A DNA stretch of 64,000 nt. Origin: Nemertoderma westbladi. Lineage: Eukaryota > Xenacoelomorpha > Nemertodermatida > Nemertodermatidae. How positions within the stretch are numbered: position 1 is the stretch's first letter; every line of letters starts with the position of its first letter. Below the pieces are notes generated by a model that worked only from the letters and a program-made list of their open reading frames with translations, was not told where the DNA came from and made no database searches. Below, piece after piece: positions 19,561 to 33,900 of this stretch. A program made the position numbers and the translations under genes. The DNA lies in contig JAUCBJ010001187.1 in assembly GCA_032718475.1 (NCBI GenBank), positions 47,554 through 111,553 on the forward strand. The letters are read 5' to 3'.

Positions 19561-20520
19561 CATTTTTCCGTTTTTCTATTGGACTATAAATATGTACTTG
19601 TTTGCCTGACTATAGTACTAGAAATCCAGCAAGCTGGCTATAAGAATACCGTCTATAAGACAACAATACCGAAAAAACTAAATCTTAATTCCGTTTCTGT
19701 TTTACTCCGAAGCGAAAAGATGAACAAATATTTAACCATATCTAATCCCGGCATCACTATGAAGCAACCAATATAATATGCATATAATATGCATGTATCA
19801 TAATAATAATATTCTACAAAACTAGAGGGCGTTTTCTCGCTTTCTCTCAATAATTGTTTGGAATAATATAAGGGAGGTAGAGAGTGTGGGTATTATGTCA
19901 ATATAATCGTCCAGTATCAATATAAGTGTGCCCGACGGCTGTTGTGATTATAGCTGACTGATTGTTTAGTGGAACATTGGATTGAACGAAGACACATATT
20001 AAAGTTGCACATATACTTGACATCCCAACATGTAGAACACGTTCTTTTCCAAGCCAATATCAATGTACATGCACACACACACACAGACAAACAAACAAAT
20101 ATGTTTTTTGACAGCAAGAAGCCCCAACGGTCTCTAATTAAAATAAATTAAACATTAAATTATTGTTTTAGATCGACAATTTTAAATTAATGGATTGAAT
20201 ATTGTTGTCTAATTTTATAAGGATATGTACAGGCCAGAGAGCTTATTTTTTTACACTTGGGTATGGCTGTAATATAACTAAAAGCCAGCAAGCTGGCTAT
20301 AAGACAAACGGAGTGTGGGGGGGTCCCTCCTCATTGAACAGCTTTGCTTACGGTCTAAGAGAGATTCTGAAATGTAGAGCGCGCCCTGTCACTGGAGGTA
20401 TCTCTATCCTATCCACTCTAAATAACTAAGTCTGAGAAAGAGAAATCCCAGCCCCTAAATGTCATTATTATTAACCTATAAAACATTTGAACGGCCCAGT
20501 GCTTATAATTCAATCAGCAT
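19561..20520. other. Intronic flank left of the satellite
   Basis: No gene is seen. CCAGCAAGCTGGCTATAAGA occurs at about 19628 and again at about 20285, with loosely similar surroundings, perhaps two copies of a small repeat. A short CA run lies near 20070-20085. The satellite begins abruptly at 20521. Confidence 0.5.
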
Positions 20521-21199
20521 GTGTCCCGCCTCCTAACATCGCAGTAAGAAACCCTATAGATATTCAGTGTCCCACCTCCTATCATAGCAGTGAGTAACCC
20601 TATAGATATTCAGTGTCCCACCTCCTATTATAGCAGTGAGTAACCCTATAGATATTCAGTGTCCCACCTCCTATCATAGCAATGAGTAACCCTATAGATA
20701 TTCAGTGTCCCACCTCCTATCATAGCAGTGAGTAACCCTATAGATATTCAGTGTCCCACCTCCTAACATAGCAGTGAGTAACCCTATAGATATTCAGTGT
20801 CCCACCTCCTATCATAGCAGTGAGTAACCCTATAGATATTCAGTGTCCCACCTCCTATCAATGCAGTGAGTAACCCTATAGATATTCAGTGTCCCACCTC
20901 CTATCATAGCAGTGAGAAACCCTATAGATATTCAGTGTCCCACCTCCTATCATAGCAGTGAGTAACCCTATAGATATTCAGTGTCCCACCTCCTATCATA
21001 GCAGTGAGAAACCCTATAGATATTCAGTGTCCCACCTCCTATCATAGCAGTGAGTAACCCTATAGATATTCAGTGTCCCACCTCCTAACATAGCAGTGAG
21101 TAACCCTATAGATATTCAGTGTCCCACCTCCTATCATAGCAGTGAGTAACCCTATAGATATTCAGTGTCCCACCTCCTATCATAGCAGTGAGTAACCCT

Positions 21200-24100
21200 A
21201 TAGATATTCAGTGTCCCACCTCCTATCATAGCAGTGAGTAACCCTATAGATATTCAGTGTCCCACCTCCTATCATAGCAGTGAGTAACCCTATATATATT
21301 CAGTGTCCCGCCTCCTATTATAGCAGTGAGAAACCCTATAGATATTCAGTGTCCCACCTCTTATTATAGCAGTGAGTAACCCTATAGATATTCAGTGTCC
21401 CACCTCCGATCATAGCAGTGAGTAACCTTATAGATATTCAGTGTCCCACCTCCTATCATAGCAGTGAAAAACCCTATAGATATTCAGTGTCCCACCTCCT
21501 AACATAGCAGTGAGTAACCCTATAGATATTCAGTGTCCCACCTCCTATCATAGCAGTGAGTAACCCTATAGATATTCAGTGTCCCGCCTCCTATTATAGC
21601 AGTGAGAAACCCTATAGATATTCAGTGTCCCACCTCCTAACATAGCAGTGAGTAACCCTATAGATATTCAGTGTCCCACCTCCTATTATAGCAGTGAGTA
21701 ACCCTATAGATATTCAGTGTCCCACCTCCGATCATAGCAGTGAGTAACCTTATAGATATTCAGTGTCCCACCTCCTATCATAGCAGTGAAAAACCCTATA
21801 GATATTCAGTGTCCCACCTCCTATCATAGCAGTGAGTAAACCTATAGATATTCAGTGTCCCACCTCCTATCATAGCAGTGAGTAACCCTATAGATATTCA
21901 GTGTCCCACCTCCTATCATAGCAGTGAGTAACCCTATAGATATTCAGTGTCCCACCTCCTAACAGTCCTAGCAGTGAGTAACCCTATAGATATTCAGTGT
22001 CCCACCTCCTATCATAGCAGTGAGTAACCCTATAGATATTCAGTGTCCCACCTCCTATCATAGCAGTGAAAAACCCTATAGATATTCAGTGTCCTACCTC
22101 CTATCATAGCAGTGAGTAACCCTATAGATATTCAGTGTCCCACCTCCTATTATAGCAGTGAGTAACCCTATAGATATTCAGTGTCCCACCTCCTAACATA
22201 GCAGTGAGTAACCCTATAGATATTCAGTGTCCCACCTCCTAACATAGCAGTGAGTAACCCTATAGATATTCAGTGTCCCACCTCCTATCATAGCAGTGAG
22301 TAAACCTATAGATATTCAGTGTCCCACCTCCTATCATAGCAGTGAGTAACCCTATAGATATTCAGTGACCCACCTCCTAACATAGCAGTGAGTAACCCTA
22401 TAGATATTCAGTGTCCCACCTCCTATCATAGCAGTGAGTAAACCTATAGATATTCAGTGTCCCACCTCCTAACATAGCAGTGAGTAACCCTATAGATATT
22501 CAGTGTCCCACCTCCTAACATAGCAGTGAGTAACCCTATAGATATTCAGTGTCCCACCTCCTAACATAGCAGTGAGTAACCCTATAGATATTCAGTGTCC
22601 CACCTCCTATCATAACAGTGAGAAACCCTATAGATATTCAGTGTCCCACCTCCTACCATAGCAGTGAGAAACCCTATAGATATTCAGTGTCCCGCCTCCT
22701 AACATAGCAGTGAGTAACCCTATAGATATTCAGTGTCCCACCTCCTAACATAGCAGTGAGTAACCCTATAGATATTCAGTGTCCCACCTCCTATCATAAC
22801 AGTGAGAAACCATATAGATATTCAGTGTCCCACCTCCTAACATAGCAGTGAGAAACCCTATAGAAATTCAGTGTCCCGCCTCCTAACATAGCAGTGAGAA
22901 ACCCTATAGATATTCAGTGTCCCACCTCCTATCATAACAGTGAGAAACCCTATAGATATTCAGTGTCCCACCTCCTAACATAACAGTGAGAAACCCTATA
23001 GATATTCAGTGTCCCACCTCCTAACATAGCAGTGAGAAACCCTATAGATATTCAGTGTCCCGCCTCCTAACATAGCAGTGAGTAACCCTATAGATATTCA
23101 GTGTCCCACCTCCTAACATAGCAGTGAGTAACCCTATAGATATTCAGTGTCCCACCTCCTATCATAACAGTGAGAAACCCTATAGATATTCAGTGTCCCA
23201 CCTCCTAACATAGCAGTGAGAAACCCTATAGATATTCAGTGTCCCGCCTCCTATCATAGCAGTGAGTAAACCTATAGATATTCAGTGTCCCACCTCCTAT
23301 CATAGCAGTGAGTAACCCTATAGATATTCAGTGTCCCACCTCCTAACATAGCAGTGAGTAACCTTATAGATATTCAGTGTCCCACCTCCTATCATAGCAG
23401 TGAGTAACCCTATAGATATTCAGTGTCCCGCCTCCTAACATAGCAGTGAGTAACCCTATAGATATTCAGTGTCCCACCTCCTAACATAGCAGTGAGTAAC
23501 CCTATAGATATTCAGTGTCCCACCTCCTATCATAGCAGTGAGTAAACCTATAGATATTCAGTGTCCCACCTCCTATCATAGCAGTGAGTAACCCTATAGA
23601 TATTCATTGTCCCGCCTCCTATCATAGCAGTGAGTAAACCTATAGATATTCAGTGTCCCACCTCCTATCATAGCAGTGAGTAACCCTATAGATATCCAGT
23701 GTCCCACCTCCTAACATAGCAGTGAGTAACCCTATAGATATTCAGTGTCCCACCTCCTATTATAGCAGTGAGTAACCCTATAGATATTCAGTGTCCCACC
23801 TCCTATTATAGCAGTGAGTAACCCTATAGATATTCAGTGTCCCACCTCCTATCATAGCAGTGAGTAACCCTATAGATATTCAGTGTCCCACCTCCTATCA
23901 TAGCAGTGAGTAACCCTATATATATTCAGTGTCCCGCCTCCTATTATAGCAGTGAGAAACCCTATAGATATTCAGTGTCCCACCTCTTATTATAGCAGTG
24001 AGTAACCCTATAGATATTCAGTGTCCCACCTCCGATCATAGCAGTGAGTAACCTTATAGATATTCAGTGTCCCACCTCCTATCATAGCAGTGAAAAACCC

Positions 24101-27100
24101 TATAGATATTCAGTGTCCCACCTCCTAACATAGCAGTGAGTAACCCTATAGATATTCAGTGTCCCACCTCCTATCATAGCAGTGAGTAACCCTATAGATA
24201 TTCAGTGTCCCGCCTCCTATTATAGCAGTGAGAAACCCTATAGATATTCAGTGTCCCACCTCCTAACATAGCAGTGAGTAACCCTATAGATATTCAGTGT
24301 CCCACCTCCTATTATAGCAGTGAGTAACCCTATAGATATTCAGTGTCCCACCTCCGATCATAGCAGTGAGTAACCTTATAGATATTCAGTGTCCCACCTC
24401 CTATCATAGCAGTGAAAAACCCTATAGATATTCAGTGTCCCACCTCCTATCATAGCAGTGAGTAAACCTATAGATATTCAGTGTCCCACCTCCTATCATA
24501 GCAGTGAGTAACCCTATAGATATTCAGTGTCCCACCTCCTATCATAGCAGTGAGTAACCCTATAGATATTCAGTGTCCCACCTCCTAACAGTCCTAGCAG
24601 TGAGTAACCCTATAGATATTCAGTGTCCCACCTCCTATCATAGCAGTGAGTAACCCTATAGATATTCAGTGTCCCACCTCCTATCATAGCAGTGAAAAAC
24701 CCTATAGATATTCAGTGTCCTACCTCCTATCATAGCAGTGAGTAACCCTATAGATATTCAGTGTCCCACCTCCTATTATAGCAGTGAGTAACCCTATAGA
24801 TATTCAGTGTCCCACCTCCTAACATAGCAGTGAGTAACCCTATAGATATTCAGTGTCCCACCTCCTATTATAGCAGTGAGTAACCCTATAGATATTCAGT
24901 GTCCCACCTCCTAACATAGCAGTGAGTAACCCTATAGATATTCAGTGTCCCACCTCCTAACATAGCAGTGAGTAACCCTATAGATATTCAGTGTCCCACC
25001 TCCTATCATAGCAGTGAGTAACCCTATAGATATTCAGTGTCCCGCCTCCTAACATAGCAGTGAGTAACCCTATAGATATTCAGTGTCCCACCTCCTAACA
25101 TAGCAGTGAGTAACCCTATAGATATTCAGTGTCCCACCTCCTATCATAGCAGTGAGTAACCATATAGATATTCAGTGTCCCACCTCCTATCATAGCAGTG
25201 AGTAACCCTATAGATATTCAGTGTCCCACCTCCTAACATAGCAGTGAGTAACCCTATAGATATTCAGTGTCCCACCTCCTATCATAGCAGTGAGTAAACC
25301 TATAGATATTCAGTGTCCCACCTCCTATCATAGCAGTGAGTAACCCTATAGATATTCAGTGACCCACCTCCTAACATAGCAGTGAGTAACCCTATAGATA
25401 TTCAGTGTCCCACCTCCTATCATAGCAGTGAGTAAACCTATAGATATTCAGTGTCCCACCTCCTAACATAGCAGTGAGTAACCCTATAGATATTCAGTGT
25501 CCCACCTCCTAACATAGCAGTGAGTAACCCTATAGATATTCAGTGTCCCACCTCCTAACATAGCAGTGAGTAACCCTATAGATATTCAGTGTCCCACCTC
25601 CTATCATAACAGTGAGAAACCCTATAGATATTCAGTGTCCCACCTCCTACCATAGCAGTGAGAAACCCTATAGATATTCAGTGTCCCGCCTCCTAACATA
25701 GCAGTGAGTAACCCTATAGATATTCAGTGTCCCACCTCCTAACATAGCAGTGAGTAACCCTATAGATATTCAGTGTCCCACCTCCTATCATAACAGTGAG
25801 AAACCATATAGATATTCAGTGTCCCACCTCCTAACATAGCAGTGAGAAACCCTATAGAAATTCAGTGTCCCGCCTCCTAACATAGCAGTGAGAAACCCTA
25901 TAGATATTCAGTGTCCCACCTCCTATCATAACAGTGAGAAACCCTATAGATATTCAGTGTCCCACCTCCTAACATAACAGTGAGAAACCCTATAGATATT
26001 CAGTGTCCCACCTCCTAACATAGCAGTGAGAAACCCTATAGATATTCAGTGTCCCGCCTCCTAACATAGCAGTGAGTAACCCTATAGATATTCAGTGTCC
26101 CACCTCCTAACATAGCAGTGAGTAACCCTATAGATATTCAGTGTCCCACCTCCTATCATAACAGTGAGAAACCCTATAGATATTCAGTGTCCCACCTCCT
26201 AACATAGCAGTGAGAAACCCTATAGATATTCAGTGTCCCGCCTCCTAACATAGCAGTGAGTAACCCTATAGATATTCAGTGTCCCACCTCCTATCATAGC
26301 AGTGAGTAACCCTATAGATATTCAGTGTCCCACCTCCTATTATAGCAGTGAGTAACCCTATAGATATTCAGTGTCCCGCCTCCTAACATAGCAGTGAGTA
26401 ACCCTATAGATATTCAGTGTCCCACCTCCTATCATAACAGTGAGAAACCCTATAGATATTCAGTGTCCCACCTCCTAACATAGCAGTGAGAAACCCTATA
26501 GATATTCAGTGTCCCGCCTCCTAACATAGCAGTGAGTACCCCTAGAGATATTCAGTGTCCCACCTCCTATCATAGCAGTGAGTAACCCTATAGATATTCA
26601 GTGTCCCACCTCCTATCATAGCAGTGAGTAAACCTATAGATATTCAGTGTCCCACCTCCTATCATAGCAGTGAGTAACCCTATAGATATTCAGTGTCCCG
26701 CCTCCTAACATAGCAGTGAGTAACCCTATAGATATTCAGTGTCCCACCTCCTAACATAGCAGTGAGTAACCCTATAGATATTCAGTGTCCCACCTCCTAT
26801 CATAGCAGTGAGTAAACCTATAGATATTCAGTGTCCCACCTCCTATCATAGCAGTGAGTAACCCTATAGATATTCATTGTCCCGCCTCCTATCATAGCAG
26901 TGAGTAAACCTATAGATATTCAGTGTCCCACCTCCTATCATAGCAGTGAGTAACCCTATAGATATTCAGTGTCCCACCTCCTAACATAGCAGTGAGTAAC
27001 CCTATAGATATTCAGTGTCCCACCTCCTATTATAGCAGTGAGTAACCCTATAGATATTCAGTGTCCCACCTCCTATTATAGCAGTGAGTAACCCTATAGA

Positions 27101-27110
27101 TATTCAGTGT
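21200..27110. repeat. Satellite segment duplicated in tandem, about 2.6 kb step
   Basis: Marker variants recur at fixed offsets. The TATATATATT monomer at 21291 recurs at 23917, the GTCC insertion at 21965 recurs at 24591, and the GTCCTACC variant at 22091 recurs at 24717 (all +2,626 = 56x46+50). Further right the offset becomes 2,994 (GTGACCC at 22361/25355; TAGAAATTC at 22861/25855) and then 3,270 (ATTCATTGT at 23601/26871). The second copy therefore gained 8 and then 6 monomers. Confidence 0.85.
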
Positions 27111-27129
27111 CCCACCTCCTGTCATAGCA

Positions 27130-30100
27130 GTGAGTAACCCTATAGATATTCAGTGTCCCACCTCCTATCATAACAGTGAGTAACCCTATAGATATTCAGT
27201 GTCCCACCTCCTATCATAGCAGTGAGTAAACCTATAGATATTCAGTGTCCCACCTCCTAACATAGCAGTGAGTAAACCTATAGATATTCAGTGTCCCACC
27301 TCCTATCGTAGCAGTGAGTAACCCTATAGATATTCAGTGTCCCACCTCCTATCGTAGCAGTGAGTAACCCTATAGATATTCAGTGTCCCACCTCCTATCA
27401 TAGCAGTGAGTAACCCTATAGATATTCAGTGTCCCACCTCCTATCATAGCAGTGAGTAACCCTATAGATATTCAGTGTCCCACCTCCTATCATAGCAGTG
27501 AGAAACCCTATAGATATTCAGTGTCCCGCCTCCTAACATAGCAGTGAGTAACCCTATAGATATTCAGTGTCCCACCTCCTATCATAGCAGTGAGTAACCC
27601 TATAGATATTCAGTGTCCCACCTCCTATCATAGCAGTGAGAAACCCTATAGATATTCAGTGTCCCGCCTCCTAACATAGCAGTGAGTAACCCTATAGATA
27701 TTCAGTGTCCCACCTCCTATTATAGCAGTGAGTAACCCTATAGATATTCAGTGTCCCACCTCCTTTCATAGCAGTGAGTAACCCTATAGATATTCAGTGT
27801 CCCACCTCCTATCATAGCAGTGAGAAACCCTATAGATATTCAGTGTCCCGCCTCCTAACATAGCAGTGAGTAACCCTATAGATATTCAGTGTCCCACCTC
27901 CTAACATAGCAGTGAGTAACCCTATAGATATTCAGTGTCCCACCTCCTAACATAGCAGTGAGTAACCCTATAGATATTCAGTGTCCCACCTCCTATTATA
28001 GCAGTGAGTAACCCTATAGATATTCAGTGTCCCGCCTCCTAACATAGCAGTGAGTAACCCTATAGATATTCAGTGTCCCACCTCCTATCATAGCAGTGAG
28101 TAACCCTATAGATATTCAGTGTCCCACCTCCTATCATAGCAGTGAGTAACCCTATAGATATTCAGTGTCCCACCTCCTGTCATAGCAGTGAGTAACCTTA
28201 TAGATATTCAGTGTCCCACCTCCTATCATAGCAGTGAAAAACCATATAGATATTCAGTGTCCCACCTCCTATCATAGCAGTGAGTAACCCTATAGATATT
28301 CAGTGTCCCACCTCCTGTCATAGCAGTGAGTAACCTTATAGATATTCAGTGTCCCACCTCCTATCATAGCAGTGAAAAACCCTATAGATATTCAGTGTCC
28401 CACCTCCTGTCATAGCAGTGAGTAACCTTATAGATATTCAGTGTCCCACCTCCTATCATAGCAGTGAAAAACCCTATAGATATTCAGTGTCCCACCTCCT
28501 ATCATAGCAGTGAGTAACCCTATAGATATTCAGTGTCCCACCTCCTAACAGTCCTAGCAGTGAGTAACCCTATAGATATTCAGTGTCCCACCTCCTATCA
28601 TAGCAGTGAGTAACCCTATAGATATTCAGTGTCCCACCTCCTATCGTAGCAGTGAGTAAACCTATAGATATTCAGTGTCCCACCTCCTGTCATAGCAGTG
28701 AGTAACCCTATAGATATTCAGTGTCCCACCTCCTATCATAGCAGTGAGTAACCCTATAGATATTCAGTGTCCCACCTCCTAACATAGCAGTGAGTAACCC
28801 TATAGATATTCAGTGTCCCACCTCCTATCATAGCAGTGAGTAAACCTATAGATATTCAGTGTCCCACCTCCTAACATAGCAGTGAGTAAACCTATAGATA
28901 TTCAGTGTCCCACCTCCTATCGTAGCAGTGAGTAACCCTATAGATATTCAGTGTCCCACCTCCTATCGTAGCAGTGAGTAACCCTATAGATATTCAGTGT
29001 CCCACCTCCTATCATAGCAGTGAGTAACCCCATAGATATTCAGTGTCCCACCTCCTATCATAGCAGTGAGTAACCCTATAGATATTCAGTGTCCCACCTC
29101 CTATCATAGCAGTGAAAAACCCTATAGATATTCAGTGTCCCACCTCCTGTCATAGCAGTGAGTAACCTTATAGATATTCAGTGTCCCACCTCCTATCATA
29201 GCAGTGAAAAACCCTATAGATATTCAGTGTCCCACCTCCTATCATAGCAGTGAGTAACCCTATAGATATTCAGTGTCCCACCTCCTATCATAGCAGTGAG
29301 AAACCCTATAGATATTCAGTGTCCCGCCTCCTAACATAGCAGTGAGTAACCCTATAGATATTCAGTGTCCCACCTCCTATCATAGCAGTGAGTAACCCTA
29401 TAGATATTCAGTGTCCCACCTCCTATCATAGCAGTGAGAAACCCTATAGATATTCAGTGTCCCGCCTCCTAACATAGCAGTGAGTAACCCTATAGATATT
29501 CAGTGTCCCACCTCCTATTATAGCAGTGAGTAACCCTATAGATATTCAGTGTCCCACCTCCTTTCATAGCAGTGAGTAACCCTATAGATATTTAGTGTCC
29601 CACCTCCTATCATAGCAGTGAGAAACCCTATAGATATTCAGTGTCCCGCCTCCTAACATAGCAGTGAGTAACCCTATAGATATTCAGTGTCCCACCTCCT
29701 AACATAGCAGTGAGTAACCCTATAGATATTCAGTGTCCCACCTCCTAACATAGCAGTGAGTAACCCTATAGATATTCAGTGTCCCACCTCCTATTATAGC
29801 AGTGAGTAACCCTATAGATATTCAGTGTCCCGCCTCCTAACATAGCAGTGAGTAACCCTATAGATATTCAGTGTCCCACCTCCTATCATAGCAGTGAGTA
29901 ACCCTATAGATATTCAGTGTCCCACCTCCTATCATAGCAGTGAGTAACCCTATAGATATTCAGTGTCCCACCTCCTGTCATAGCAGTGAGTAACCTTATA
30001 GATATTCAGTGTCCCACCTCCTATCATAGCAGTGAAAAACCATATAGATATTCAGTGTCCCACCTCCTATCATAGCAGTGAGTAACCCTATAGATATTCA

Positions 30101-30720
30101 GTGTCCCACCTCCTGTCATAGCAGTGAGTAACCTTATAGATATTCAGTGTCCCACCTCCTATCATAGCAGTGAAAAACCCTATAGATATTCAGTGTCCCA
30201 CCTCCTGTCATAGCAGTGAGTAACCTTATAGATATTCAGTGTCCCACCTCCTATCATAGCAGTGAAAAACCCTATAGATATTCAGTGTCCCACCTCCTAT
30301 CATAGCAGTGAGTAACCCTATAGATATTCAGTGTCCCACCTCCTAACAGTCCTAGCAGTGAGTAACCCTATAGATATTCAGTGTCCCACCTCCTATCATA
30401 GCAGTGAGTAACCCTATAGATATTCAGTGTCCCACCTCCTATCGTAGCAGTGAGTAAACCTATAGATATTCAGTGTCCCACCTCCTGTCATAGCAGTGAG
30501 TAACCCTATAGATATTCAGTGTCCCACCTCCTATCATAGCAGTGAGTAACCCTATAGATATTCAGTGTCCCACCTCCTAACATAGCAGTGAGTAACCCTA
30601 TAGATATTCAGTGTCCCACCTCCGATCATAGCAGTGAGTAACCCTATAGATATTCAGTGTCCCACCTCCTATCATAACAGTGAGAAACCCTATAGATATT
30701 CAGTGTCCCACCTCCGATCA
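27130..30720. repeat. Satellite segment duplicated in tandem, about 1.8 kb step
   Basis: The TTTCATAG monomer at 27761 recurs at 29559, and the GTCC insertion (AACA at 28547) recurs at 30345. Both offsets are 1,798 bp = 38x46+50. Earlier markers (a TATCGTAG pair at 27301 and 28915) are offset by 1,614 bp, so four monomers were gained in the second copy. Confidence 0.8.
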
Positions 30721-30929
30721 TAGCAGTGAGTAACCCTATAGATATTCAGTGTCCCACCTCCTATCATAGCAGTGAGTAACCCTATAGATATTCAGTGTCC
30801 CACCTCCTATTATAGCAGTGAGTAACCCTATAGATATTCAGTGTCCCACCTCCTATCGTAGCAGTGAGTAACCCTATAGATATTCAGTGTCCCACCTCCT
30901 ATCATAGCAGTGAGTAACCCTATAGATAT

Positions 30930-33900
30930 TCAGTGTCCCGCCTCCTAACAGTCCTAGCAGTGAGTAACCCTATAGATATTCAGTGTCCCACCTCCTATCA
31001 TAGCAGTGAGAAACCCTATAGATATTCAGTGTCCCACCTCCTAACAGTCCTAGCAGTGAGTAACCCTATAGATATTCAGTGTCCCACCTCCTATCATAGC
31101 AGTGAGAAACCCTATAGATATTCAGTGTCCCGCCTCCTAACATAGCAGTGAGTAACCCTATAGATATTCAGTGTCCCACCTCCTATTATAGCAGTGAGTA
31201 ACCCTATAGATATTCAGTGTCCCACCTCCTTTCATAGCAGTGAGTAACCCTATAGATATTCAGTGTCCCACCTCCTATCATAGCAGTGAGAAACCCTATA
31301 GATATTCAGTGTCCCACCTCCTAACATAGCAGTGAGTAACCCTATAGATATTCAGTGTCCCACCTCCTATCATAGCAGTGAGTAACCCTATAGATATTCA
31401 GTGTCCCACCTCCTAACATAGCAGTGAGAAACCCTATAGATATTCAGTGTCCCTCCTCCTAACATAGCAGTGAGTAACCCTATAGATATTCAGTGTCCCA
31501 CCTCCTAACATAGCAGTGAGAAACCCTATAGATATTCAGTGTCCCACCTCCTAACATAGCAGTGAGTAACCCTATAGATATTCAGTGTCCCACCTCCTAT
31601 CATAGCAGTGAGAAACCCTATAGATATTCAGTGTCCCGCCTCCTAACATAGCAGTGAGTAACCCTATAGATATTCAGTGTCCCACCTCCTATTATAGCAG
31701 TGAGTAACCCTATAGATATTCAGTGTCCCACCTCCTTTCATAGCAGTGAGTAACCCTATAGATATTCAGTGTCCCACCTCCTATCATAGCAGTGAGAAAC
31801 CCTATAGATATTCAGTGTCCCACCTCCTAACATAGCAGTGAGTAACCCTATAGATATTCAGTGTCCCACCTCCTATCATAGCAGTGAGTAACCCTATAGA
31901 TATTCAGTGTCCCACATCCTAACATAGCAGTGAGTAACCCTATAGATATTCAGTGTCCCACCTCCTATCATAGCAGTGAGTAACCCTATAGATATTCAGT
32001 GTCCCACCTCCTATCATAGCAGTGAGTAACCCTATAGATATTCAGTGTCCCACCTCCTATCATAGCAGTGAGAAACCCTATAGATACTCAGTGTCCCGCC
32101 TCCTAACATAGCAGTGAGTAACCCTATAGATATTCAGTGTCCCACCTCCTATCATAGCAGTGAGTAACCCTATAGATATTCAGTGTCCCATCTCCTATCA
32201 TAGCAGTGAGAAACCCTATAGATATTCAGTGTCCCGCCTCCTAACATAGCAGTGAGTAACCCTATAGATATTCAGTGTCCCACCTCCTATTATAGCAGTG
32301 AGTAACCCTATAGATATTCAGTGTCCCACCTCCTATCATAGCAGTGAGTAACCCTATAGATATTCAGTGTCCCACCTCCTATCATAGCAGTGAGAAACCC
32401 TATAGATATTCAGTGTCCCGCCTCCTAACATAGCAGTGAGTAACCCTATAGATATTCAGTGTCCCACCTCCTTTCATAGCAGTGAGTAACCCTATAGATA
32501 TTCAGTGTCCCACCTCCTATCATAGCAGTGAGAAACCCTATAGATATTCAGTGTCCCGCCTCCTAACATAGCAGTGAGTAACCCTATAGATATTCAGTGT
32601 CCCACCTCCTATTATAGCAGTGAGTAACCCTATAGATATTCAGTGTCCCACCTCCTTTCATAGCAGTGAGTAACCCTATAGATATTCAGTGTCCCACCTC
32701 CTATCATAGCAGTGAGTAACCCTATAGATATTCAGTGTCCCACCTCCTATTATAGCAGTGAGTAACCCTATAGATATTCAGTGTCCCACCTCCTTTCATA
32801 GCAGTGAGTAACCCTATAGATATTCAGTGTCCCACCTCCTATCATAGCAGTGAGTAACCCTATAGATATTCAGTGTCCCACCTCCTATCATAGCAGTGAG
32901 AAACCCTATAGATATTCAGTGTCCCGCCTCCTAACATAGCAGTGAGTAACCCTATAGATATTCAGTGTCCCACCTCCTATCATAGCAGTGAGTAACCCTA
33001 TAGATATTCAGTGTCCCACCTCCTATCATAGCAGTGAGTAACCCTATAGATATTCAGTGTCCCACCTCCTATCATAGCAGTGAGTAACCCTATAGATATT
33101 CAGTGTCCCACCTCCTATTATAGCAGTGAGTAACCCTATAGATATTCAGTGTCCCACCTCCTATTATAGCAGTGAGTAACCCTATAGATATTCAGTGTCC
33201 CACCTCCTATTATAGCAGTGAGTAACCCTATAGATATTCAGTGTCCCACCTCCGATCATAGCAGTGAGTAACCCTATAGATATTCAGTGTCCCACCTCCT
33301 ATCATAGCAGTGAGTAACCCTATAGATATTCAGTGTCCCACCTCCTAACAGTCCTAGCAGTGAGTAACCCTATAGATATTCAGTGTCCCACCTCCTAACA
33401 TAGCAGTGAGTAACCCTATAGATATTCAGTGTCCCACCTCCTATCATAGCAGTGAGTAACCCTATAGATATTCAGTGTCCCACCTCCTATCATAGCAGTG
33501 AGTAACCCTATAGATATTCAGTGTCCCACCTCCTATCATAGCAGTGAGTAACCCTATAGATATTCAGTGTCCCACCTCCTATCATAGCAGTGAGTAACCC
33601 TATAGATATTCAGTGTCCCACCTCCTATCATAGCAGTGAGTAACCCTATAGATATTCAGTGTCCCACCTCCTAACAGTCCTAGCAGTGAGTAACCCTATA
33701 GATATTCAGTGTCCCACCTCCTATCATAGCAGTGAGTAACCCTATAGATATTCAGTGTCCCACCTCCTAACAGTCCTAGCAGTGAGTAACCCTATAGATA
33801 TTCAGTGTCCCACCTCCTATCATAGCAATGAGTAACCCTATAGATATTCAGTGTCCCACCTCCTATTATAGCAGTGAGTAACCCTATAGATATTCAGTGT

